DNA from: Pseudomonadota bacterium
GTDB lineage: Bacteria > Desulfobacterota > Desulfobacteria > Desulfobacterales > JAHIVH01
DNA: 64,000 bases
Assembly: GCA_018816735.1 (NCBI GenBank)
Contig: JAHIVH010000113.1
Coordinates: 62,001-126,000, forward strand
Direction: 5' to 3'
Below, piece by piece: positions 16,651 through 25,563 of this stretch. The position numbers and the translations under genes are program-made. A model generated the notes under the pieces. The model had not been told where the DNA came from, ran no database searches, and was given only the letters and a program-made list of their open reading frames with translations. Numbering within the stretch: position 1 is the first letter of the stretch; every line of letters starts with the position of its first letter.

Positions 16651-16971
16651 TTTGGAATTTTTCAAGGCATTTTTGGGACTATCTATCGCTGAAGAATTCA
16701 AACTCAAATAAACCGAAAACCACAATCAAAAATACCCGAAATTTTGTTTTCACGTAAAGAACTTGCTTTATCAAAGGTTGTGATACAGTAAAATTGACCG
16801 CTATCACATGACATGCAACAAAATTCTGTATATTTTCGCTTTTTTAGTGTAGAACTTCAAAACAATTGCCGATTTTTATAGTAGGTTTAAAATTCGGCCA
16901 GATCTTATTCCATCTGACCTGACAATTTAAATTGATCGCTTTCTGATCAAATAACGAACAGGGAAAAATTT
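16651..16971. other. Intergenic region between the toxin-antitoxin operon and the oxidoreductase gene
   Basis: About 320 bp with no gene I can support. It must carry promoters for both divergent units, but no sigma-54 or sigma-28 element stands out. Two inverted repeats are visible: TGTGATA/TATCACA with a 16-base spacer (16779-16808) and TTGATC/GATCAA with a 7-base spacer (16932-16950). Confidence 0.5.
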
Positions 16972-17982
16972 TTGTTTTCACCCCATATATACAAAACCGC
17001 AATTATAGGTTTGGGAAACATAGGCTTTCTGTTTGATCTGGACAGCAAAAGGAAAGACACATGGACTCACCTCACTGCATACAGAAAATGCTCTCGAACG
17101 GATATTGCGGGCGTGGTTGAAGTCAATCCAAAAAATATCGAACAATTCAAATCCCTGTACCCGGACATTCCGGTTTATGAATCCGTACCTGCCCTGTTAA
17201 ACGATCAACCGGTTGACCTGATTTCCATCTGCACGCCCACGGCAACCCATTTTGATATTTTTCAGGACATATGGAACTTTCCGATAAAGGCGGTATTTTG
17301 TGAAAAACCGATTTCAACCGATCTGAATAAAGCGCGAGCCATCCTGTCTGAAAGCCGGGCCAGGGGAATCGATCTTGCCGTAAACTATACCCGAAGGTGG
17401 GACCCGGTTTACTTACGCGCCGCCCAAATGGTGGCAAGCGGAGAAATCGGGAAAATTCATGCTGTCAACTGTTTTTATACAGGCCAGGCCTTAAATGTCG
17501 GGAGTCATCTGTTTGACCTTGTGAGAATGCTCACAAAAAAAGACCCCATATCCGTATCCGGCATATCGCAGAACACAGCCATTCCTGATCCGGACATATC
17601 CGGGTGGATCGAGCTGGAAGATCATATCATCGCGACCTTCAATTGTTCCGGAAACCTCCGTGACCTTGTATTTGAAATTGATGTCATTGGTGGTCAGGGC
17701 AGGGTAAGGGTGATAGAAAACGGAAATAAAATTGACCGTTTCGTATTTAAAGGCAGTGAAAGATATTCGGGATACAGGGAACTTGTGCCTGAACCGGTTG
17801 GCGAAATAAACAGAACAGACCGGTTTGTCGATGCGGTCAATGCCATCGTTGACGTGCTTGAAGGAAAAAAGCATGAGATAAACTGTTCCGGACGGGATGG
17901 GTTTCTCGCCCTTTCGATCTGTGAATCGCTGATCCGTTCAGCAAACAATTCAGGAAAACCATTTGAGGTAGAACATGTCTGA
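16972..17982 (+). CDS. Gfo/Idh/MocA family NAD(P)-dependent oxidoreductase
   Basis: 336 residues from a TTG start; no ATG or GTG lies between the upstream stop and the Rossmann motif, and the ribosome binding site is weak. It has the nucleotide-binding motif GLGNIG at residues 13-18 and the family CEKPIS motif. The following region includes a possible catalytic Lys/His area (YTRRWDPVYLRAAQ and NVGSHLFDLVRML). Family members oxidise or reduce sugar hydroxyl/keto groups. Coupled to the next aminotransferase by an 8-base overlap, it probably makes the keto-sugar that the latter aminates. Confidence 0.8.
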   Translation: MFSPHIYKTAIIGLGNIGFLFDLDSKRKDTWTHLTAYRKCSRTDIAGVVEVNPKNIEQFKSLYPDIPVYESVPALLNDQPVDLISICTPTATHFDIFQDIWNFPIKAVFCEKPISTDLNKARAILSESRARGIDLAVNYTRRWDPVYLRAAQMVASGEIGKIHAVNCFYTGQALNVGSHLFDLVRMLTKKDPISVSGISQNTAIPDPDISGWIELEDHIIATFNCSGNLRDLVFEIDVIGGQGRVRVIENGNKIDRFVFKGSERYSGYRELVPEPVGEINRTDRFVDAVNAIVDVLEGKKHEINCSGRDGFLALSICESLIRSANNSGKPFEVEHV

Positions 17983-19348
17983 GTTAGCCATATTAGGCGG
18001 AACGCCTGTCAGAACCACCCCATTCCGGTCATCTGTTTTTATTGATGATGACGAAAGAACGCTCATTTCTGAAGTCCTTGAGAAAAGAGAATTCTCCCGG
18101 TTTATGGGAAGTCCCACAGAAGATATTGAAAAGCAGCTGATCATGCCTTCGGCTGAAGCCGTCGACTACAAAAGTCAATACTTCACTTTTCTTGGCGGCA
18201 GAATGATCCGGCAGTTCGAGGCTGACTTTTCAAAAAAATTCCATTCTCCGTTTTCAATTACTGTCAACTCCTGCACATCGGCGCTCTCAACAGCTCTGGG
18301 CGCCTGCAACATCGGGCCCGGGGATGAGGTTATCACGACCTGCATGTCTTTTAATGCCACGGCAATGAGCATCCTGATGTTTAACGCCATTCCGGTTTTT
18401 GCAGATATTTCCCCTGCCAACTACTGTATTGACCCGGATAAAATCAGGATGGCCATCACCGACAGAACCAAAGCCATTATCGTTGTCCATCTTCTTGGTT
18501 TTCCCGCCCATATGGAAGAAATCATGAAAATCGCCGATGAAAAGGGCCTGTATGTGATTGAAGACTGCGCCCAGGCACCAGGCACCGAATACCAGGGGCA
18601 AATGGTCGGGACGTTTGGTCACTTTGGGGCATACAGTTTCCAGGAAACAAAAAATTTCATGACCGGTGAAGGTGGCATGCTGGTTACGTCTAGACCGGAT
18701 CTGGCCCGAAAGGCAAGACTCATCAGAAATCATGGCGAATCGGTTCCGGATTCCACCTGGACGGACACCGACCTGATCAATATTGTGGGAATGAATTTCA
18801 GAATGACCGAGCTTACGGCAGCCCTGGGCATTGCCCAATTGCGGAAAATGGATGAAAACAACCGGACAAGGAAAGAAAACACATTCTACCTTTGTGAAAA
18901 GATATCCCATCTGCCGGACCTTGGCGTTCCGGTCTATCATGACGGCATTGTGCCCCATGTGATACCCTTTGTTTATAAAACACCAAAAGGCGGCCCTCAC
19001 AGGGATATCGTCCTTGATGCACTGCGGGCCGAAGGCATACCCGTGGGATCAGGATATCAAAGGCTGATGTGCGACAACCCGGTTTTTACACGGAAAATCG
19101 CATACGGCGGGCATAACTGCCCCTGGTCGTGCCACCTGTATAACAGGAAGAGGGATTATGATCCTTCAGAATTCACGGTTGCAACGGACCTGCTTAAAAA
19201 CAGGTTTATCTGGTTTTATCACATCGGCAAACCCAACGAAAAGGCCGATATGGATGATGCAGCCAAGGCATTTATAAAAGTATTTCAAAACCTTGACGAT
19301 TTAAAAACGCTTTCAGCGCCAAAAGGCCCCAAGAAATATAAATGGTAG
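17975..19348 (+). CDS. DegT/DnrJ/EryC1/StrS family sugar aminotransferase
   Basis: 457 residues, longer than LegC (379) mainly through an N-terminal stretch and an inserted C-terminal segment. PLP-fold motifs are SCTSALSTALGACNIGPGDE, VIEDCAQAPGTEYQ and FGAYSFQETKNFMTGEGGM, the Lys in the last being the presumed Schiff-base residue. It resembles enzymes that aminate keto-sugars using glutamate. The gene begins inside the end of the oxidoreductase gene. It supplies a second amino-sugar branch besides LegC; the product is not predictable. Confidence 0.82.
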   Translation: MSELAILGGTPVRTTPFRSSVFIDDDERTLISEVLEKREFSRFMGSPTEDIEKQLIMPSAEAVDYKSQYFTFLGGRMIRQFEADFSKKFHSPFSITVNSCTSALSTALGACNIGPGDEVITTCMSFNATAMSILMFNAIPVFADISPANYCIDPDKIRMAITDRTKAIIVVHLLGFPAHMEEIMKIADEKGLYVIEDCAQAPGTEYQGQMVGTFGHFGAYSFQETKNFMTGEGGMLVTSRPDLARKARLIRNHGESVPDSTWTDTDLINIVGMNFRMTELTAALGIAQLRKMDENNRTRKENTFYLCEKISHLPDLGVPVYHDGIVPHVIPFVYKTPKGGPHRDIVLDALRAEGIPVGSGYQRLMCDNPVFTRKIAYGGHNCPWSCHLYNRKRDYDPSEFTVATDLLKNRFIWFYHIGKPNEKADMDDAAKAFIKVFQNLDDLKTLSAPKGPKKYKW

Positions 19349-19361
19349 AACGGGTGACAAC

Positions 19362-20063
19362 ATGAATATCGTAGGAATCATACATGCCAGAGGCGGATCA
19401 AAACGGATACCACTGAAGAATATCAAGCTGTTGAACGGCAAACCACTCATATCCTATATCATTCATGCCGCCTTGGGATCAAAAAAGATGAACCGGTTAA
19501 TTGTCACATCCGACCATCCGGACATCATGAGAATTGCAAAAGAATGGGGTGCGGAAGTGCCGTTTGTGAGGCCGGCCGACATTTCTGAAGATGTACCGTC
19601 AGAAAGGGTGACCCAACACGCGGTGACCTATCTTGAAGAAAAGGAGAACTACCCTGTAGACATTGCCGTAACATTTCAGCCGACCACCCCCTTCTGCCTT
19701 TCTTCGGATATTGACGGGTGCATCGATCTGGTTGTTCATTCAGATGCGGATTCTGCCTGGAGCGGTTATGAAATCACGCAAAGGCCGGAATGGATGTTTG
19801 CCATAGACAACAGGGGGTTTGCCCAAAACTTCCTTTCAAGCAAGATGTCCGGAGATATTGGCGTTTCCCAGAACCTTCCCAAACTCTATATTCCCAATGG
19901 CGGTATTTACGCCACAAAAAGGGATGCGCTTTTTGGTCAGAACGCCATTATCTGTAAAAAAAGCAAGGTGTGGATCATGCCATGGGAGCGTTCTGTGGAT
20001 ATTGACGAACCATTTGATTTTTTGCTGGCAGAGATCATTGCAAAGGAGTCAGAGGCCAGATAA
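19362..20063 (+). CDS. CMP-nonulosonate cytidylyltransferase (NeuA/LegF/PtmB family)
   Basis: 233 residues with the cytidylyltransferase P-loop-like motif HARGGSKRIPLKNIKLLNGKP at residues 7-27 and the conserved IVTSDHPDIM and FQPTTPFC segments. It activates the nonulosonic acid from LegI as its CMP-sugar, the donor for Maf-type glycosyltransferases. It sits 13 bp after the aminotransferase. It is the only CMP-sugar synthetase in the island, so it is probably the legF/ptmB equivalent. Confidence 0.84.
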   Translation: MNIVGIIHARGGSKRIPLKNIKLLNGKPLISYIIHAALGSKKMNRLIVTSDHPDIMRIAKEWGAEVPFVRPADISEDVPSERVTQHAVTYLEEKENYPVDIAVTFQPTTPFCLSSDIDGCIDLVVHSDADSAWSGYEITQRPEWMFAIDNRGFAQNFLSSKMSGDIGVSQNLPKLYIPNGGIYATKRDALFGQNAIICKKSKVWIMPWERSVDIDEPFDFLLAEIIAKESEAR

Positions 20064-20124
20064 AACGGTTGCTGTCAATCGGCAACCCGGATGATTATTA
20101 ATCAATACACGTATACGGATTCAT

Positions 20125-20754
20125 ATGAGTCAATTTATCATTATAGACTATTCGGTTTCAAATCTCTCCTCTGTCAAAAACGCCATGGTTTATCTCAATT
20201 GTGATGTGAAGATATCCAATGCCATCAAAGACATTGAACAGGCAAGCGCCCTTATTCTTCCCGGCGTAGGCGCTTTTGGAGAGGGAATGAGCAATCTTAG
20301 GAATCTCGAACTGATCGATGTGCTGAACAAGGCTGTTCTTAAAGATAAAAAACCGATACTTGGGATATGCCTTGGATTTCAGTTGTTTGCCAGAAGCTCC
20401 AGTGAAATGGGACTGAACAAAGGCCTGGGGTGGATTGATGCGGATGTGACGGAATTGAAAGTGACGAATGATCTGAGGCTCCCTCACATCGGCTGGAACA
20501 CGATATCGGTTGTAGATGATTCCCCGCTGTTAAAAGACATACCTGACCCCAACTTCTACTTTGTGCATTCATTCGCGATGCATGACAGACCGGAGAATAC
20601 AAAGGTATCCACCTGCAGGTATGGCAGTGATTTCATCGCCACGATTCATAAAGAAAACATCCTGGGGACCCAGTTTCATCCTGAAAAAAGTCATGCCAGC
20701 GGATTGACGGTTCTCCGTAACTTTATACGATTTGTAGAAGAATACCATGCTTAA
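20125..20754 (+). CDS. HisH-like glutamine amidotransferase subunit of a sugar amidotransferase system
   Basis: 209 residues, a class I glutaminase of the imidazole glycerol phosphate synthase type. The catalytic Cys lies in GICLGFQLF and the His/Glu of the triad in QFHPEKS. It overlaps the HisF-like gene by 8 bases. No histidine biosynthesis genes are near, but a PseA/WbpG-type gene follows directly. HisH/HisF paralogues in such loci are known to deliver ammonia from glutamine for acetamidino formation on sugars. Confidence 0.84.
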   Translation: MSQFIIIDYSVSNLSSVKNAMVYLNCDVKISNAIKDIEQASALILPGVGAFGEGMSNLRNLELIDVLNKAVLKDKKPILGICLGFQLFARSSSEMGLNKGLGWIDADVTELKVTNDLRLPHIGWNTISVVDDSPLLKDIPDPNFYFVHSFAMHDRPENTKVSTCRYGSDFIATIHKENILGTQFHPEKSHASGLTVLRNFIRFVEEYHA

Positions 20755-21592
20755 AAAAAGACTCATCCCCTGTCTGGTCCTGAGAAACGATATTATTGTC
20801 CAGAGTATCGGTTTTAAACAATATCTGCCTATCGGGAAGGCTGAAATCGCCATTGAATTTTTCATGAACTGGGATGTGGATGAAATCATCCTGGTCGATA
20901 TCACGGCAACCGCTTCGGGAAAAAAACCGAACCTGGAACTGATCAACCATATTTCAAAAAAATGTTTTTTACCGTTGTCCGTGGGCGGAGGCATCCAGTC
21001 GGTTGAAGATGCAAAGAACGTCATCAGCGCAGGCGCAGATAAAATCATCATCAATACGGCGGCCATCCATCATCCTGAATTATTGCAGTCCTGTGCGTCC
21101 GCTCTTGGCAGCCAGGCCGTTGTTCTTTCCATGGATGTGAAGAAAAAGATAAACGGGCAATTTGAAATTTATTTAAACTCCGGGAAACAGGGAACCGGGC
21201 TCGACCCGGTCGATTTTGCCGCAAAAGCCTCCCGAATGGGTGCCGGTGAAATATTTTTAAATTCCATTGACCGTGACGGCATGAAAAACGGTTATGAAAT
21301 TGACGTGATCAAAGCGGTAAGCGATGCGGTTCGTATTCCTGTCATCGCATGCGGCGGTGTGGGAACCATGCAGCATTTTGTCGATGGCATTTTAAAGGGC
21401 AATGCGTCTGCAGTTTCAGCAGCCAATATCTTTCAGCATATGGAGCAAAGCACCATTGTCGCAAAGGCGTTTATGAAGAAAAAAGGCATTGACGTGCGGC
21501 TGATCTCAAAAGCGAATTATGATGATTTTGAGTTTGACGAACTGGGCCGTGTTTTAAAATCACCCCGAATCAAGAAAACCTGGTGGTACTGA
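20747..21592 (+). CDS. HisF-like cyclase-subunit paralogue, ammonia channel for sugar amidation
   Basis: A 281-residue TIM barrel of the HisF family (LPLSVGGGIQSVEDAKNVI, IDRDGMKNGY and IPVIACGGVGT). The catalytic aspartate that true HisF carries at position 11 (CLDV) is Val here (CLVL), while the second Asp (LSMDVK) is kept. That argues against histidine synthesis and for a role only in channelling ammonia. The C-terminus is extended by about 25 residues. Its TGA overlaps the ATG of the next gene, the first sugar amidotransferase. Confidence 0.84.
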   Translation: MLKKRLIPCLVLRNDIIVQSIGFKQYLPIGKAEIAIEFFMNWDVDEIILVDITATASGKKPNLELINHISKKCFLPLSVGGGIQSVEDAKNVISAGADKIIINTAAIHHPELLQSCASALGSQAVVLSMDVKKKINGQFEIYLNSGKQGTGLDPVDFAAKASRMGAGEIFLNSIDRDGMKNGYEIDVIKAVSDAVRIPVIACGGVGTMQHFVDGILKGNASAVSAANIFQHMEQSTIVAKAFMKKKGIDVRLISKANYDDFEFDELGRVLKSPRIKKTWWY

Positions 21593-22860
21593 TGCAATAT
21601 TGTAAACGATGTATATACCCTGAGTCGCATCCCCATTACCTCACCTTTGATGATGAAGGCGTTTGCAGCGGATGCCGGATTCACGAAGAAAAGGATACGC
21701 TGGACTGGGAGGAAAAGTTCCGGCTGCTTGAAAAAGTCGTCGGGCATTACAGAAACAAAGACGGAGACAACTATGACTGCATCGTCCCGGTGTGCGGCGG
21801 CAGAGACAGTTATTTCATCACCCACGTGGTCACGAAAAAACTGGGATTGAACCCGCTGTTGTTGACCTACAATGAGCAGTACAATACCCGGAAAGGGATC
21901 CGCAATCTTGCCAGACTGGTAACGGCTTTTGATTGCGATCATATGCAGTATACGGTCAACCCTCAGCTGATCAAAAAGATCGTCAAAGTCAATCTGAAAA
22001 AATATGGGGACATTTACTGGCATTGTAACGCAGGCATGACCGTATTCCCGGTTCAGGTGGCTGTCCGGTTCAACATACCGTTAATCATATGGGGGGCACA
22101 TCCATTGACAGAAGCGGTTGGCATGTTCTCCCACCTGGACCTGGTCGAAATGGCCAAAAAAGTGCGCAAGGAACATTTTATCAGGGAATTTGAAGGGCTT
22201 GTCGATGAAAAGGAAGGCATTACCCAAGCGGACATGACGCCTTTCCTGTACCCCACAGATGAAGAGCTGGAAAATGTCGGTGTACGGGGTCTGTACCTTG
22301 ATAATTTTATCCGCTGGGATGCGCAGAAACAACACGAAGACATGATCCGGCTTTATGGTTATGAGTCCGGAGAACAGGACCGGACCTTCAACCCTTACGA
22401 GAATGTTCATTGTTTTGTTTCAGCAGGTGTACAGGACTACCTGAAATTTCTGAAATTCGGCTATGGCCGGGCAAGCGATCATGCGGTCAGGGATATCCGG
22501 CTGAAACGAATGACCCGTGAGGAAGCTATCGAGCTTTCTGTGAAATACGACCGGCAAAAGCCCCATGATCTGACCTGGTTCCTGAACTGGCTGGGTATTA
22601 CTGAAAAAGAACTTGAGTACTATATGGAAAGCCACAGGGACCCGAGAGCCTGGGAAAAAGTCAACAATGAATGGCGGCTGAAAGACCCTCTGGAAAATCA
22701 CATAAACGATCCGGGCATCAATCAGGTTCGCCTGGAGAGAACGGAAGTCCGTAATTATATTCATACGGTTTCTCCGGAATCGGATGACAAAGACACCCAT
22801 CCGTATCTGATGGGGCGGACCTATCTTGACAAACGAAATTTCAGAGCTGTGACCGATTAA
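21592..22860 (+). CDS. N-acetyl sugar amidotransferase (WbpG/PseA/PtmG family), copy 1
   Basis: 422 residues from the ATG overlapping the hisF-like stop. The N-terminus carries the paired Cys motif (YCKRCIYPE then CSGC) typical of this family. A PP-loop region near residues 63-72 reads VCGGRDSY, diverging from the canonical SGGKDS. A second Cys-containing loop and conserved FLKFGYGRASDHAVRDIR follow. The family turns an N-acetyl group into an acetamidino group on a nonulosonic acid or its precursor, using ammonia from the HisH/HisF pair. Confidence 0.8.
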   Translation: MQYCKRCIYPESHPHYLTFDDEGVCSGCRIHEEKDTLDWEEKFRLLEKVVGHYRNKDGDNYDCIVPVCGGRDSYFITHVVTKKLGLNPLLLTYNEQYNTRKGIRNLARLVTAFDCDHMQYTVNPQLIKKIVKVNLKKYGDIYWHCNAGMTVFPVQVAVRFNIPLIIWGAHPLTEAVGMFSHLDLVEMAKKVRKEHFIREFEGLVDEKEGITQADMTPFLYPTDEELENVGVRGLYLDNFIRWDAQKQHEDMIRLYGYESGEQDRTFNPYENVHCFVSAGVQDYLKFLKFGYGRASDHAVRDIRLKRMTREEAIELSVKYDRQKPHDLTWFLNWLGITEKELEYYMESHRDPRAWEKVNNEWRLKDPLENHINDPGINQVRLERTEVRNYIHTVSPESDDKDTHPYLMGRTYLDKRNFRAVTD

Positions 22861-22874
22861 GCGAAGGTGGTGTG

Positions 22875-23987
22875 ATGAAGTATTGCAGTAGATGCGTAAT
22901 GCCCGATACAAAGCCCGGTGTCATCCTTGATGAAAATGGCCTGTGCAATGCCTGCAGGAATGTCACGAGAAAAAAAGCCACAGACTGGGAAAAGCGAAAA
23001 AATGATCTGCTGGAATTGTGCGAAACGATCAAAAAGAAGACCAAAGACAACCAGTACGACTGTATTGTCGCCGTAAGCGGTGGAAAAGACAGCACCTTTC
23101 AGGCATGGTACATGAAAGAGATCTGCAAGATGAGAGTCCTTGCCGTCTGTATTGTACCCCACCTGAGAACACGGGAAGGCATTGAAAACCTGAATAACAT
23201 GATCACCGAGTTAGGTGTCGATACCCTTACCATAACGCTCAAACCGAGCACCTACCGGTATCTTAGAAAAAAATCATTTGAAGATCTGGGGGAGCCCAAT
23301 TTTATCGAACATACCTCCCTGTTTGCAGGCGTATCCAGAATTGCCCACAATTATAAAATTCCGCTGACAGTGTGGGGTGAGGATATTTCATTTGAGTTTG
23401 GCGGGCGTTTGGAAAAAAAAGACGGATCTGCTGAAGATATCATGAGCAGTGACGTCATCAAAGACCGGACCATTACCAGATGGTACAACGACGATACGGT
23501 CAAAAAAGAATATACATACTGGTATCACAGGCCTCCTTCTGCGGAGATGGATAAATTCAAACTGACCAGTATTTACCTGGGATATTATGTATGGTGGGAC
23601 GGATATAAAAACTACCTCAAGGCAAAAGAAGTCGCCAAATTCCAGCCACGGGCAAAAGGACCGCTATCAGCCAACATATTGGACTATGACAATATCGATG
23701 AAAAATTATGCGAGATCAATATCTGGCTCAAATTCCTGAAATTCGGCCTTGGCAGGGTGATTGACGGCTGCTGCTACCACATCTGGAACGGCAGGATGAC
23801 CCGTGAGGAAGCGGTTAAGAAAGTCAAGGCATTGCAATATGAATTTCCAATTGAGCATTTTCAGGATTTCCTGGATTTTCATCAATTGACCCAGGAAGAA
23901 TTCTGGGCAGTGGCCGAGAAATTCCGCAATCTGGATATCTGGACCAAAACAGATGGCCGGTGGCGGCTGACCTATCCCATCGAATAG
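22875..23987 (+). CDS. N-acetyl sugar amidotransferase (WbpG/PseA/PtmG family), copy 2
   Basis: 370 residues from the ATG at 22875, with GAAGGTGG upstream; an in-frame GTG at 22872 adjoins it. It has the same N-terminal Cys pairs (YCSRCVMPD and CNACRN), an intact ATP pyrophosphatase loop VSGGKDSTFQ near residue 66, and LKFLKFGLGRVIDGCCYHIW. It is paralogous to the preceding gene but about 50 residues shorter. Two copies suggest two amidation targets or a heteromeric enzyme. Its intact PP-loop makes it the safer catalytic candidate. Confidence 0.82.
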   Translation: MKYCSRCVMPDTKPGVILDENGLCNACRNVTRKKATDWEKRKNDLLELCETIKKKTKDNQYDCIVAVSGGKDSTFQAWYMKEICKMRVLAVCIVPHLRTREGIENLNNMITELGVDTLTITLKPSTYRYLRKKSFEDLGEPNFIEHTSLFAGVSRIAHNYKIPLTVWGEDISFEFGGRLEKKDGSAEDIMSSDVIKDRTITRWYNDDTVKKEYTYWYHRPPSAEMDKFKLTSIYLGYYVWWDGYKNYLKAKEVAKFQPRAKGPLSANILDYDNIDEKLCEINIWLKFLKFGLGRVIDGCCYHIWNGRMTREEAVKKVKALQYEFPIEHFQDFLDFHQLTQEEFWAVAEKFRNLDIWTKTDGRWRLTYPIE

Positions 23988-24014
23988 TACTTTCCAGCAT
24001 ATCGGAGGCGTGTA

Positions 24015-24575
24015 ATGAATGACAATGAATTATATCATCCCTTTCTCACAGGTGAACATATTTACCTGAGAGGCCTGGAAGAAACGGATCTTCAGGGCAA
24101 TTACTACCAGTGGTTCAACAATCAGTCCACAGATACCTATACCCATCATGCCCTCTATCCCAACAGCCCGGAAAAAATGAAAGCATTTTATGAAAAGGCC
24201 CTTTGCCATGAAAACATGTTTGTCCTTGCAATCATTCATAAGGAAGACAACTGTCATATCGGCAACATCTCCCTGCAACAGATTGAATGGATCAACAGAA
24301 GAGCTGAACTCGCGATCATACTGGGTGAAAGAAACTATTTCGGCAAAGGATATGCAACCGAGGCAGGCAGGCTGATCATTGACTATGGATTTGACCGGTT
24401 TAACCTGAACAGCATATGGCTGGGTGTTCATGCTGAAAACAAGAGAGCGATTACCGTTTACAAAAAACTCGGTTTTATTGAAGAAGGCCTCATCAGGGAA
24501 CGATTTATCAGAAACCAGACATGCTCGGACCAGATTTTGATGAGCATCTTGAGGAAAGAATGGCAAAAAAAATAG
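24015..24575 (+). CDS. GNAT family N-acetyltransferase (RimJ/RimL-like)
   Basis: 186 residues with the GNAT fold of the RimJ/RimL subgroup: YLRGLEETDLQGNYYQWF at the N-terminus, HIGNISLQQIEWINRRAEL, the acetyl-CoA loop GERNYFGKGYATEA and the C-terminal NKRAITVYKKLGFIEEGL. A GGAGG-type site precedes it. No LbH-type LegH acetyltransferase is visible in the cluster, so this enzyme may acetylate an amino sugar of the pathway, as the GNAT PseH does in pseudaminate synthesis. That role is inference. Confidence 0.78.
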   Translation: MNDNELYHPFLTGEHIYLRGLEETDLQGNYYQWFNNQSTDTYTHHALYPNSPEKMKAFYEKALCHENMFVLAIIHKEDNCHIGNISLQQIEWINRRAELAIILGERNYFGKGYATEAGRLIIDYGFDRFNLNSIWLGVHAENKRAITVYKKLGFIEEGLIRERFIRNQTCSDQILMSILRKEWQKK

Positions 24576-25558
24576 ATAATGATCAGAAAAAGTATGGCAA
24601 GGCTTTTCAAGTTATCGGCACGGATTCCTGGCAGAAAGAGAATGAGCGCTATAAACAAATGAGGGCCGAATGGGATGATGTGGGGGAAAAACTCTATGTC
24701 ACTAAAGCGCCGCTTCATGTGGATATCGAACTGACCAATGACTGCAACCTGAAATGCGCCATGTGCGAACGGAATTTCATGACAAGGGATGTGGGCTATA
24801 TGGCATTTTCCCTTTATCAGAATATTATCGGCCAATGTGCCGAAAATGATATTCTCTCGGTCAAGCTCAATCTCTGGGGCGAGTCTGTCATGCACCCGGA
24901 GCTTAGAAAAATGATATCCTATGCCAAACAAAAAGGCATCGTCAACACCCAGTTCAACAGCAATGCCAGCCTTCTAAATGAAACCATCTGCCGCGATCTG
25001 GTGGAATCGGGATTAGACCGGCTGACGCTGTCCATTGACAGTCTGAAAAAAGGAACCTATGAACATATCCGCATCGGCTCCAAAATAAACCAGGTGGTCG
25101 AGAACATTGATACGCTCACCCGGATTAAAAAGGAGCTGGGGTCCAAAACCCCGTTCATCACCGCACAAATCATTCAAATGAAGAGCAATCAGGGAGGCAT
25201 TCAACCCTTTGTGAATCAATTTAAAGACAAGGTTGATTATGTGTCGGTCACCAATATCTGCGCAGCCTCAGGTGACAGGCGGATTCTCAAGCAGTCCCTG
25301 CTGTCCTTTACCGGCAAAAAATTCCCGTGCCCGGAAATCTGGCACCGGCTGTCCATCTCCTTTGACGGTCATGTGACTGTCTGCTGCCAGGACTACAATT
25401 TTGACCTGGAAATCGGAAACCTGAAAGACAGCGATATTGTCTCCCTGTGGCACGGAAAAGCGCTCACCGAATTACGGGAGCGGCACAAACATCTTGATTT
25501 TAAAAACACCCTTTGCCAGACATGCACCGCAAATGAAGAATCCATACCCGAGGAATAA
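24560..25558 (+). CDS. Radical SAM/SPASM domain protein, copy 1
   Basis: About 332 residues from the ATG at 24560, which has GAGGAAAG just upstream; a longer frame from 24521 overlaps the GNAT gene by 55 bases and lacks a good site. The radical SAM cluster motif is CNLKCAMC near residues 63-70. A C-terminal SPASM/twitch-like region has Cys in CPEIWHRL, VTVCCQD and LCQTC. Such proteins use two iron-sulfur clusters to modify peptides or sugars. The substrate is unknown; position between glycan genes and flagellins suggests a flagellin-linked sugar or flagellin itself. Confidence 0.8.
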   Translation: MAKKIDNDQKKYGKAFQVIGTDSWQKENERYKQMRAEWDDVGEKLYVTKAPLHVDIELTNDCNLKCAMCERNFMTRDVGYMAFSLYQNIIGQCAENDILSVKLNLWGESVMHPELRKMISYAKQKGIVNTQFNSNASLLNETICRDLVESGLDRLTLSIDSLKKGTYEHIRIGSKINQVVENIDTLTRIKKELGSKTPFITAQIIQMKSNQGGIQPFVNQFKDKVDYVSVTNICAASGDRRILKQSLLSFTGKKFPCPEIWHRLSISFDGHVTVCCQDYNFDLEIGNLKDSDIVSLWHGKALTELRERHKHLDFKNTLCQTCTANEESIPEE

Positions 25559-25563
25559 AAAAC

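Noticed and set aside
18287..19000. Minus-strand open frame of 237 codons inside the DegT aminotransferase gene
   Set aside because: The plus-strand protein has clear PLP-enzyme motifs throughout; the antisense product has no recognisable domain.
20125..21592. Reading hisH-hisF as part of a histidine biosynthesis operon
   Set aside because: No other his genes are near, the HisF-like protein lacks the first catalytic Asp, and it is translationally coupled to a sugar amidotransferase.
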